From positions 1,240,001 through 1,304,000 of the forward strand of contig NZ_CP114905.1 of NCBI RefSeq assembly GCF_027497195.1: 64,000 nucleotides of DNA. Direction: 5' to 3'. A program made the position numbers and the translations under genes. Shown here piece after piece: positions 56,839 to 64,000 of this stretch. The notes under the pieces are model-generated. The model was not told the DNA's origin. It was given only the letters and a program-made list of their open reading frames with translations, and made no database searches. Numbering within the stretch: position 1 is the stretch's first letter; each line of letters begins with the position of its first letter. This DNA comes from Streptomyces sp. WMMC500. Its GTDB lineage: Bacteria > Actinomycetota > Actinomycetes > Streptomycetales > Streptomycetaceae.

Positions 56839-57939
56839 TCAGTGCAACAACGACTCGTACCACTCCTCAACTCGGCGGGCCACCCTCGGCCAGTCCAGCA
56901 TCTCGGCCGCCTGCCTGCCCAGCGTGCCCATCTGCTCCCGCGTGGAGGGTTCGTCAAGCACCTTGGCCACGGCTGCCGTCAGCCCCGCTGCCGAGCCCGA
57001 CGCGAAGACGCGGTATGCCGCCGGGTTGGTGACGACCGGGTCGAGGGTGGCGTGGGAGGAGACGATGACCGGCGTGCCGAGGGCGAGTGCCTCCAACGCG
57101 GCGGTCGGCACGCCCTCTCCCTTCCCGGCAAGCCTGCGAGAGGCGAGCACGAAGATCTGCGCCCGCCCGACGAGGTTGTAGACCTCTTCCTGCGTCAGCG
57201 CGCCGGCCAGCTTCACCCCGGGTCCCGCCGCCGCCAGCCGCGCGAGCCGGTCGCGTTCGGGGCCGTCGCCCGCGATCACGAGCCGAAGTCCGGCGCGGTC
57301 GCGGCTCAGCTGTCGGAACGCCGCGATCAGAAGGGCGTGATCCTTCATCGGATTGAGGGCACCGACGCTGACGATCAGGCCGGGCTCCCTGGCCGGCGCG
57401 GGGACGGGCGGCGGCATGCGGGAGAGATCGAGTCCGCTGGACATCACGAGGATGCGCCGTGTCTCCACGCCCCGCTCCATCAGGTCGGCCGCGGTTGCCC
57501 CGCCCAGCGCCACGAACCCGGCCGCGTACCCGAACGCGTGCCGGGCCAGCCGGCGGTGGCGTTCGCTGAGTGTCGCGTGGACGGTGACGAACAGGGGAAC
57601 GCCCAGACGCCGGCACGCCGGTCCCAGCACGAGGAGTTCGACGTGATCACCGTGCAGGTGCACCAGGTCCGGGCCGCGCGAACCGCCCGCCACGGCTCGC
57701 AGGGCCAGGGCCGCCTCCGCCGCAGTGGCCAGCCTGTCGGACACCGTGCCCAGCACGCGGGACGTGGAAGACGGCCGCAGCTGTATCCGAGCCGCGCCGT
57801 CCGGAACGCATGCCCCGTGCCGGAACGCCAGAGACACCTGGTGCCCGGCGGCGATCTGCTCACGCGTCAGGCGTTCGACGTGACGTTCCATTCCACCGGG
57901 CTCGGGAGGGATCCGGTAGCTCACCCGCGTGATCCTCAT
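56839..57939 (-). CDS. GT4-family glycosyltransferase
   Basis: A 366-residue GT-B glycosyltransferase. The N-terminal domain begins ITRVSYRIPPEPGGMERHV (residues 3-21; PPxxGGxE acceptor-side loop) and the C-terminal domain has IVSVGALNPMKDHALLI, LVIAGDGPERDRL and the nucleotide-sugar motif GEGVPTAALEALALGTPVIV, with Glu at the expected donor-binding position. The second half of the family motif is intact, so it should be active on a UDP- or GDP-sugar. It is divergent from the asparagine-synthetase-like gene; the 143-bp gap between them is notably AT-rich near 58000-58035 and probably holds promoters for both. Confidence 0.88.
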   Translation of the reverse strand: MRITRVSYRIPPEPGGMERHVERLTREQIAAGHQVSLAFRHGACVPDGAARIQLRPSSTSRVLGTVSDRLATAAEAALALRAVAGGSRGPDLVHLHGDHVELLVLGPACRRLGVPLFVTVHATLSERHRRLARHAFGYAAGFVALGGATAADLMERGVETRRILVMSSGLDLSRMPPPVPAPAREPGLIVSVGALNPMKDHALLIAAFRQLSRDRAGLRLVIAGDGPERDRLARLAAAGPGVKLAGALTQEEVYNLVGRAQIFVLASRRLAGKGEGVPTAALEALALGTPVIVSSHATLDPVVTNPAAYRVFASGSAAGLTAAVAKVLDEPSTREQMGTLGRQAAEMLDWPRVARRVEEWYESLLH

Positions 57940-58082
57940 ACCGCCGCACTATCGCCGGTGACACGGGACGACATGCCAGCTCTATCCGGATTTTCACTCG
58001 AAAGCCTTGTTTAGATGGTAAATTGCTATCATGGACATATCTTTTGGGCATGCTCCCTGCGGTACTTGCGAAGGGACGTTTG

Positions 58083-59942
58083 ATGTGCGGAATCGCAGGG
58101 GCGGTCTCGGCCGAGGGCGCCGATCCGCTTCTCAGCGGCCGGATGTTCCGGGTCATCGATCACCGCGGCCCGGACGGGGAGGGCTTCCACGACGAGCCGC
58201 ATGCCAGCCTGGGCATGCGCCGCCTTGCTGTCATCGACATCGCCACCGGTGACCAGCCTGTCTACAACGAAGCCGGCAGCGTCGTGGCGGTCTTCAACGG
58301 CGAGGTGCACAACTTCGCCGAGCTGCGGGCGGAACTCGAAGGCAGAGGCCACCGGTTCACCACCCGCACCGACTCCGAGTGCCTGGTCCACCTCTACGAG
58401 CGGTACAGCGAGAACCTGGTGCGCCACCTGCGTGGCATGTTCGCCTTCGCCGTCTGGGACAGCCGCCGGTGCCGCCTCGTGCTCGGCCGTGACCGGTTCG
58501 GCAAGAAGCCGCAGTACTACGGCACCAACGGCAAGGGCCTGCAGTTCGCCTCCGAGCTCAAGTCGCTCACCCAGGCCGCCGAGATGCCCCCCCGGCCGGA
58601 CCTGGTGGCCCTCCGCCACTACCTGACCTTCGGGTACATTCCCGCCCCCTGGTCGATCTACCAGGGCGTCAGCAAGCTACCCCCCGGCCACGTACTGATC
58701 TGGCCGGACGGCACCGCGGTGCTGCGCCGCTGTTGGCGGCTGGACTTCACTCCCCGGCCCACGACGGGCGAGCACGAGGAAGCCGACCGGCTGCGCGCGT
58801 TGCTGCTGGAGGCCACCCGCACGCGCATGGTCAGCGATCGCCCGCTCGGCGCCTTCCTGTCCGGCGGCATCGGCTCGTCCGCCGTGGTGGCGGCGATGGC
58901 GATACTGTCGCCCGGCCGCGTAATGACCTTCAGCGTCGGGTTCGCCGAGCCATCCTTCGACGAGCGCGGCTACGCCCGCGCGCTGGCCCGCCATGACAAC
59001 ACCGACCACCACGAAGTGGTCCTCACCCCTTCGGTGGGCGAGTTCCTGCCCTCGCTCGCCTGGCACTTCGATGAGCCGTTCGCCGACTCCTCGGCTCTGC
59101 CCACCTTCTGCCTGGCGCGCATGAGCGGCAAGCACGTCACCATGGTGCTCACCGGAGACGGCGGCGACGAGATGTTCGGCGGGTACCGCCGCTACGCGCT
59201 GATGCGCCGGGCTGGCCGGCTGGCCCTCCCGCGTCCGGCGGGGACCTGCCGGGGCCGTCTCGGCGACCGCCTGGCGGCACACAGCAGGCCCCGGTCCCGG
59301 CCGCGCGACGTGCCCCGGGTGCTCCAGCTGCTGGCCCACCCCGTCAACCGCCGCTACAGGCGCATCGTGTCCTGCTTCACCGCCGAGCAGAAGAGGGCGC
59401 TGTATACCGACGCCCTACGCGGGCAGATCGCCGTGGACAGCGAAGGGCTGCTCGCAGAGGCGTGGCGTTCCTGCACGGCAACGGGCACCGTTGGACAGCT
59501 GATGGAGGTGGACCTCGCCACCATGGCCCATGCGCTGGAGGCCCGTTCACCGCTGCTCGACCACCACCTGGCGGAGTGGGCGGCGGCACTCCCCGACGAG
59601 TTGCGGGTGCGCGGCGGCCAGACCAAGTACCTGCTGCGCAAAGCGGTGGAGCCGTGGCTGCCCGCCCGCTTCCTGCACCGGCCCAAGGTCGGCTTCGGGG
59701 TGCCGCTGGCCGACTGGCTCCGCGGTGAGCTGCGGGACTTCGCCCACGACCTGCTCACGGACGCGGCATCGGTTGCCAGGGGCCTGTTCCGCCCTCAGGC
59801 GGTGGGCGCACTGCTACGCGAGCATCAGGCGGACCACGACCACGCCGACCGCATCTGGGCACTCACCCAGATGGAACGGTGGCATCGCCACTTCGGCGCG
59901 GACCAGGCCCTCCCGTCCAACAGACCGCTGTGTCAGGGGTGA
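58083..59942 (+). CDS. Asparagine synthetase-like amidotransferase with altered PP-loop
   Basis: A 619-residue AsnB-type protein starting MCGIAGAVS, with the N-terminal nucleophile Cys2 of class II glutamine amidotransferases (domain about residues 2-215). The synthetase domain (about 240-600) has LTGDGGDEMFGGYRRY and RSPLLDHHLAEWA. The ATP-pyrophosphatase loop, normally SGGxDSS, reads LSGGIGSSAVVA: the Asp that helps bind Mg-pyrophosphate is Gly (codon GGC). This may abolish ligase activity while leaving glutaminase activity. The upstream frame to 58023 is discarded because Cys2 must be N-terminal. Such proteins occur in polysaccharide loci, where they amidate sugar acids. The next gene starts six bases after the stop. 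Confidence 0.87.
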   Translation: MCGIAGAVSAEGADPLLSGRMFRVIDHRGPDGEGFHDEPHASLGMRRLAVIDIATGDQPVYNEAGSVVAVFNGEVHNFAELRAELEGRGHRFTTRTDSECLVHLYERYSENLVRHLRGMFAFAVWDSRRCRLVLGRDRFGKKPQYYGTNGKGLQFASELKSLTQAAEMPPRPDLVALRHYLTFGYIPAPWSIYQGVSKLPPGHVLIWPDGTAVLRRCWRLDFTPRPTTGEHEEADRLRALLLEATRTRMVSDRPLGAFLSGGIGSSAVVAAMAILSPGRVMTFSVGFAEPSFDERGYARALARHDNTDHHEVVLTPSVGEFLPSLAWHFDEPFADSSALPTFCLARMSGKHVTMVLTGDGGDEMFGGYRRYALMRRAGRLALPRPAGTCRGRLGDRLAAHSRPRSRPRDVPRVLQLLAHPVNRRYRRIVSCFTAEQKRALYTDALRGQIAVDSEGLLAEAWRSCTATGTVGQLMEVDLATMAHALEARSPLLDHHLAEWAAALPDELRVRGGQTKYLLRKAVEPWLPARFLHRPKVGFGVPLADWLRGELRDFAHDLLTDAASVARGLFRPQAVGALLREHQADHDHADRIWALTQMERWHRHFGADQALPSNRPLCQG

Positions 59943-59948
59943 GCCGGA

Positions 59949-61106
59949 ATGGTGCGGGTCTGCGAGGTCATCAAGACGCTCGACGTGGGCGGCGCGGAGG
60001 TGCTGCTGACCGAGCGGCTCAGCCTCGCCCCCAAGGACGACCTGTCGTACACGGTGGTGTGCCTGCGCGCCCGCACCCGCGGGCTGACCGACAAGCTGCG
60101 TAACGCGGGCGTGCCGGTGGTCGCCCTGTCCTCAGCGCGAGGTTCCGCCCCCTACCTGCGTCTGGCGTCGACGGTGCGACGGCTGCGGCCGCACGTGGTC
60201 AACATCCACTCACCTCTGCCGGCCGGCCTGCTGCGGCCCTGCCTCCGGCTGCTGCCGCACCGGCCCCGGCTGGTGTCGACAATGCACAGCGTCCACCTGC
60301 GGCGGCCCACCGCCGTCCTCAACCGGCTGACGATCGGTCTGGACGACATTACGGTGGCCGTCTCCCCGCTCGTGGAAGGCGCCCCCACCACCCGCGGCGC
60401 CCGGCACCTCGTCAGCAGAGTGCACGGCGTCAACCTCGCCGAGCAGCGGCGCTGGGCGCAACGGGCGGCCGCCACCCGTGCGGAATTCGGCGTGCCGGAC
60501 GGGGCGTTCGCCGTAGTCTGCATCGCCAACTTCACCTGGATCAAGAACCACACGCTGCTGGTGAGAGCCGCCGACCGGGTGGTCCGCCAGCGACCCGACA
60601 CCCTGTTCCTCCTGGCCGGCGAGGGCGAACTGCGGACCGCGGTCGCCCACGACATCGCGCGGCGCGGACTGGGCGAGCGGGTCCGCATCCTCGGCCACGT
60701 GGCGAACGCCAGACGGCTCGCGGCCTGTGCCGACCTGGTGGTCCTCAGCTCACACCACGAGGCTCTGCCCGTGGTGATCATGGAGGCGCTCGCCGCGGGC
60801 GTGCCGGCGGTGTGCACCGCCGTGGGCGGCGTGCCCGACCTGGTGCGCCACGGGCACAACGGCATCCTCACCGAGCCGGAGTCGGCCGAGGCCCTGGCCG
60901 CCGGGATTCTCGAGGCGATGAGCCCGGACACCCACCGCAGGCTGCGGGCGGGGGCCCGCGAGGACGCCGCCGTGGTCGACATGGCCTCGACCGCCGTGTG
61001 GTTCGAGGGGCTCTACAGGGAGTTGGCCGCGGGCCGCCCACGCGCTTCCCGACCCTTACAGCCAGGAAACGGAGCCGACAGATGCCCACCACCGTCCAGG
61101 GCATGA
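59949..61106 (+). CDS. GT4-family glycosyltransferase
   Basis: A 385-residue GT-B glycosyltransferase. The N-terminus reads CEVIKTLDVGGAEVLLTER, with the GGAE loop of this family. Later come VCIANFTWIKNHTLLVRAAD, FLLAGEGELR and the donor-site motif SSHHEALPVVIMEALAAGVP with the conserved E-x7-E pair. The C-terminal 25 residues are low-complexity and overlap the start of the methyltransferase gene by 25 bases. It follows the asparagine-synthetase-like gene by six bases, so the two are in one operon. The acceptor is unknown; the context points to an exopolysaccharide or glycolipid. Confidence 0.88.
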   Translation: MVRVCEVIKTLDVGGAEVLLTERLSLAPKDDLSYTVVCLRARTRGLTDKLRNAGVPVVALSSARGSAPYLRLASTVRRLRPHVVNIHSPLPAGLLRPCLRLLPHRPRLVSTMHSVHLRRPTAVLNRLTIGLDDITVAVSPLVEGAPTTRGARHLVSRVHGVNLAEQRRWAQRAAATRAEFGVPDGAFAVVCIANFTWIKNHTLLVRAADRVVRQRPDTLFLLAGEGELRTAVAHDIARRGLGERVRILGHVANARRLAACADLVVLSSHHEALPVVIMEALAAGVPAVCTAVGGVPDLVRHGHNGILTEPESAEALAAGILEAMSPDTHRRLRAGAREDAAVVDMASTAVWFEGLYRELAAGRPRASRPLQPGNGADRCPPPSRA

Positions 61107-61978
61107 TCGAGATGATCTGGAACCACCCCGCCAACCGCGGGCGCCGGGTCCGCGCCCTGGCCGCCATGACCGGATGGCAGGCGTACAAGCGGCTCATCGG
61201 GCGGCCGTTCGACCTGAGCGTGTACGGCGGCATGCCGTTCCGTGCGTACCGGGACAGCTCGCAGGTGGGCCGGTTCCTCTACTTCGGCGGGCTGCCGGAC
61301 TACGAGGAGATGACCTTCATGTCGCGCTTCCTCCGCCCGGGCGACGGCTTCATCGACGGTGGCGCCAACGAGGGCATGTTCACTCTGCTGGCGGCAAAGC
61401 TCGTGGGCCCCACCGGGGCGGTGCATGCCTTCGAGGCGGTGCCGGCCTACCTGGACCGCCTCCGGGACAACGTCCGGGCGAGCAGGCTGGACTGGGTCAC
61501 CGTCCACGGCGTGGCGATCGGCGCGGAGCCGGGCCGGGTGCCGTTCGTACTGAACGGCGTCGGCTCCCGCATGCGGAGCGAGGCCGACGAGGCCACTGGG
61601 CCGGAGGTGAGTGTCCGGCGCCTCGACGACGTGCTGCCCGAGCGGCCGTTCGCCATGGGAAAGCTCGACGTGGAGGGCGCCGAGCACCAGGCCCTCATCG
61701 GCGCCACCCGGCTGATGACGCGTGGGCAGCCAGCGGTGTGGATGGTGGAGCTCGTGGACCGGTACCTCGGCCGCTACGGATCCTCCCGCGCGCGGCTCCT
61801 TAGATGGCTCGACGACCAGGGCTACGACCTGGCGCTCTACGACCCGCACCGCAACGAGCTGACGCCGGCAGCACGCGCGCCTGCTCAAGGACCCGACGTG
61901 CTGGCCGTCTCGCGGCGCCACATGGCCTGGGTGCGGAATCGACTCCAGATGGGGGCAAAGGCGATGAAAGGAACATAG
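61082..61978 (+). CDS. FkbM-family methyltransferase
   Basis: A 298-residue SAM-dependent methyltransferase. The SAM-binding loop is FIDGGANEGMFTLLAAKLVG (about residues 92-111), motif II is AVHAFEAVPAYLDRL, and the FkbM hallmark KLDVEGAEHQALIGA is present. Family members O-methylate sugars or acyl groups. A GGAGCCGACAG ribosome site supports ATG 61082, which lies inside the end of the preceding gene (25-base overlap). The epimerase gene starts two bases after its stop. A decayed second FkbM-like gene is found at 62962. Confidence 0.87.
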   Translation: MPTTVQGMIEMIWNHPANRGRRVRALAAMTGWQAYKRLIGRPFDLSVYGGMPFRAYRDSSQVGRFLYFGGLPDYEEMTFMSRFLRPGDGFIDGGANEGMFTLLAAKLVGPTGAVHAFEAVPAYLDRLRDNVRASRLDWVTVHGVAIGAEPGRVPFVLNGVGSRMRSEADEATGPEVSVRRLDDVLPERPFAMGKLDVEGAEHQALIGATRLMTRGQPAVWMVELVDRYLGRYGSSRARLLRWLDDQGYDLALYDPHRNELTPAARAPAQGPDVLAVSRRHMAWVRNRLQMGAKAMKGT

Positions 61979-61980
61979 TA

Positions 61981-62958
61981 ATGAGTACGACAAGCCCCGC
62001 GCGTCGCATCGAACGCGCGGTCGTCACCGGTGCCGCCGGCTTCATCGGATCCCACTTGGTGGATACCCTCCTGCGGCGAGGGGTCACCGTCCTCGGCATC
62101 GACCGGCGCACCCCCCAGAACAACGATGCGGCGGCGCAGAACCTCCGCGACGCGCTCAGTGAGCCCGCCTTCCGGCTAGCCTCGGGCGACCTGGTCACCG
62201 ACGAGCCGAAGCGGTGGCTGGAGGGCGCGGACGCCGTCTTCCACCTGGCCGGCCTTCCCGGTGTTCGGCCGTCGTGGGGAGACGCCTTCCGCGAGTACCT
62301 TGCCTGCAACGTGCTGGCCACGCAGCGGCTGATGGAATCCGCCCAGTCCCTCCGCGTGCCCCGCCTGGTCCTCGCTTCCTCCTCCAGCGTCTACGGCGAG
62401 ACGGTCGGTACCGGCCCGCTGCGCGAGGACGGCGTCACGGCCCCGAGATCGCCGTACGGCGTCACCAAGCTTGCCGCGGAGCGGCTCGCGCTCGCGTACG
62501 CGCTGGCGCCGGGGAGCCCGACCAGCGTGGTCGCGCTCCGCTACTTCACCGTCTACGGTCCCCGGCAACGGCCGGACATGGCCATCGGGCGCATGCTCAG
62601 CGCGGTGGTCACAGGGCAGCCGCTGGTGCTGTACGGGGACGGGCGACAGCGCCGGGACTTCACCTTCGTCACCGACGCCGTCGAGGCGACCATCGCGGCC
62701 GCCGTCGCGCCCGCCACCGCTGAGGCGGTCAATGTCGGCGGCGGAGACAGTGTGACGGTGCGCCAGGTTCTGCGGCACGTCGCCGACGTCACCGGAAAGG
62801 AGGTTCCTGTGACGGCCGACGAGGAGCAGGCGGGTGACGTGCGCACCACGGCCGCCGACCTCTCCAAGGCCCGCACGCTCCTCGCCTACCGGCCCTCGGT
62901 AGCCCTGCGAGAGGGCGTCGAACGCCAGTGGGCCTGGTTGTCATCCCGGACCGGGTAG
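61981..62958 (+). CDS. NAD-dependent sugar-nucleotide epimerase (extended SDR)
   Basis: A 325-residue extended short-chain dehydrogenase. The NAD loop is VVTGAAGFIGSHLVDTLLRR (residues 14-33), the catalytic Tyr and Lys are in SPYGVTKLAAE, and the active-site Ser region is LASSSSVYGE. C-terminal RYFTVYGPRQRPDMAI and GDGRQRRDFTFVTDAV are typical of UDP-glucose/UDP-glucuronate epimerases, so the enzyme probably makes the hexose or hexuronic acid donor for the local glycosyltransferases. It ends the operon that starts at 58083. The exact sugar cannot be told from the sequence. Confidence 0.88.
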   Translation: MSTTSPARRIERAVVTGAAGFIGSHLVDTLLRRGVTVLGIDRRTPQNNDAAAQNLRDALSEPAFRLASGDLVTDEPKRWLEGADAVFHLAGLPGVRPSWGDAFREYLACNVLATQRLMESAQSLRVPRLVLASSSSVYGETVGTGPLREDGVTAPRSPYGVTKLAAERLALAYALAPGSPTSVVALRYFTVYGPRQRPDMAIGRMLSAVVTGQPLVLYGDGRQRRDFTFVTDAVEATIAAAVAPATAEAVNVGGGDSVTVRQVLRHVADVTGKEVPVTADEEQAGDVRTTAADLSKARTLLAYRPSVALREGVERQWAWLSSRTG

Positions 62959-62961
62959 GGA

Positions 62962-63521
62962 GTCAGGACCATGCCTCGACGTCGGGGCACACTACGGCGA
63001 GGCGCTGGACATCGCGCTGGATCCCGGTGAGGTTCGAGCGGATCTACTCCTTCGAGCCGTCGCGGACCTGCCATCGAATCCTGCGGGGCCTCCGCGACTC
63101 CCGGGTCCGCATCGTGCCGGCAGGGCTGTCCGCCAGGGCGGGCGAGGCGACCCTGTTCGGCACCGTCCTGGTCGGGGCGAGCGTGTACGCCGACAAGGGA
63201 CAGCACACCCGGCAGTTGGAGGGCGGAGGCCATCGCTCCGATGCGCGCCACGGACTGGCTGCGCGCGAACACCTCGCCGGACGACGAGGTCTACCTCAGG
63301 CTCAACTGCGAGGGCAGCGGGGCGACGTGCTCGACGCCCTGCCGGACGGCGGAGCCATCGACCGCACCTGCAGCGTCTACGTCGACTTCGACGTGCGGAA
63401 GGTGCCCAGCCAGGTCCACCACCAGGCGTTCATCGAGCGGCGCCTGCACGAGCGGGCCACATCCTTCGTCACGCCGGGCACGCTGGCGCTTCCCGCCGGC
63501 GGCGCGGCCGTGCGGGCATGA
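62962..63521 (+). pseudogene. Decayed FkbM-like methyltransferase
   Basis: Fragments in more than one frame together give an FkbM protein: CLDVGAHYGEALDIALD (SAM loop) at about 62976, then RFERIYSFEPSRTCHRIL and VRIVPAGLSARAGEATLFGT. A frame change follows, and then DWLRANTSPDDEVYLRLNCEGS at 63255 and SVYVDFDVRKVPSQVHHQA at 63378, in yet another frame, before a stop near 63521. No single start-to-stop frame spans it, so it should be inactive. It directly follows the epimerase gene and may once have been in that operon. Confidence 0.75.
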
Positions 63522-63725
63522 CTCGTCCCGGTGCGTCCGGTCGAGCGCGCCACGCCGGGCCGCTGGCGGGACCGCCTCGGCCTCCACCGGCCTCCCTACC
63601 TCTGTGCCAGCCGCGCCGAGCGGCGTCTTCCCGAAGCCGGTCTACGCCCTGGCCGCGCCCGTCTGGGTGCCCGGTCTCGGCCGGGCCCCGCCGCTGACCC
63701 AGCCGGCACGCACGGTGTCCGGCCC

Positions 63726-64000
63726 TCACAGCAGGTCGTGGAGCATCGCGGCGACGCGCTGAGGGGAGAACTCGCACTCCGCTCGGGCCCGCAGCCGCCG
63801 TCCCAGTGCCCGCCGCTCCGCCGGGGCGGCGGACACCACGGCGCACACGTGGCCCACGAGCACGTCGAGGTCGCCGACCGGCGCCACGTACGGGTAGCCG
63901 GCGCCGACGACGTCGGCGGATCCGCCCGCGTCCGTCGTCACCACGGGGGTGGCGGAGGCCATGGCCTCCAGCAGCACACGCGGAAATCCTTCCTCGTAGC
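63726..64000 (-). CDS. Glycosyltransferase (GT4), C-terminal part only
   Basis: The right edge cuts this gene; only the last 91 or so residues are visible. They include EEGFPRVLLEAMASATPVVTT (the donor-site E-x7-E region, here split as EGFPRVLLEAMA) and GGSADVVGAGYPYVAPVGD, then a helical C-terminus ending LHDLL. This is the end of a GT-B glycosyltransferase of family 4. It converges with the operon ending at 62958; the 204-bp gap at 63522-63725 shows no gene. Confidence 0.8.
   Translation of the reverse strand, partial: YEEGFPRVLLEAMASATPVVTTDAGGSADVVGAGYPYVAPVGDLDVLVGHVCAVVSAAPAERRALGRRLRARAECEFSPQRVAAMLHDLL

Overview
The window is high-GC actinobacterial DNA, almost certainly Streptomyces or a close relative. 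Supporting signs are strong G/C bias at third codon positions, GTG starts, many 4-bp ATGA/GTGA gene overlaps, RsbR/S/T and SpoIIE-type phosphatase modules, DevR/DevS-like proteins and an actinobacterial reducing polyketide synthase. The left edge cuts an FAD oxidoreductase and the right edge cuts a glycosyltransferase.

Region 1 (about 0.7-5 kb) is a tightly overlapping plus-strand stress-signalling operon. It encodes an RsbR-like PAS-PAS-STAS protein, an RsbS-like STAS protein, an RsbT-like kinase, a fused RsbW-like ATPase/SpoIIE-type phosphatase, and a PAS histidine kinase.

Region 2 (about 5-37 kb) looks like the Streptomyces counterpart of the mycobacterial DosR/DevR dormancy regulon. It holds a LuxR-type response regulator, a double-GAF kinase that keeps the DevS haem-pocket motif, five universal stress proteins, an Acg-like nitroreductase-fold protein, an Rv1733c-like membrane protein, two CBS-BON proteins, an OsmC protein, a flavodoxin, a cyclic-nucleotide-binding protein paired with a hydrogenase-gamma-like diaphorase, and a DoxX-like membrane protein. 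Its metabolic genes are phosphoketolase, GAPDH, a GNAT/NDP-forming acyl-CoA synthetase, pyruvate phosphate dikinase and, unusually for an aerobic mycelial actinomycete, a pyruvate formate-lyase/activase/AdhE operon. Together they could turn sugar phosphates and pyruvate into acetyl-phosphate, acetyl-CoA, formate and ethanol, making ATP and reoxidising NADH without oxygen. A recurring near-palindrome, GGGGCCGnnCnGnCCC, lies in at least five promoter regions of this block and is a candidate response-regulator box.

Region 3 (25-39 kb) shows genome decay. Two broken copies of a GH65 glycoside phosphorylase lie in the same orientation about 12 kb apart and bracket the PPDK/AdhE/PFL block. Scraps of IS481-like and IS630-like transposases lie beside the second copy. 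The HAD phosphatase upstream of the first copy has lost its nucleophilic Asp.

Region 4 (39-57 kb) has a receptor-like Ser/Thr kinase fused to a solute-binding domain, then a compact polyketide locus: a small DUF5988-like protein, a stand-alone ketosynthase with altered motifs, and a 2170-residue KS-AT-DH-ER-KR-ACP synthase. An NsdA-like regulator and a frameshifted IS701-type element follow. Two paralogous small secreted proteins with matching upstream DNA flank this locus as an inverted duplication.

Region 5 (57-64 kb) is a surface-polysaccharide or glycoconjugate locus. It has GT4 glycosyltransferases, an asparagine-synthetase-like protein with a mutated PP-loop, an FkbM methyltransferase, a sugar-nucleotide epimerase, a decayed FkbM gene and a cut-off glycosyltransferase.
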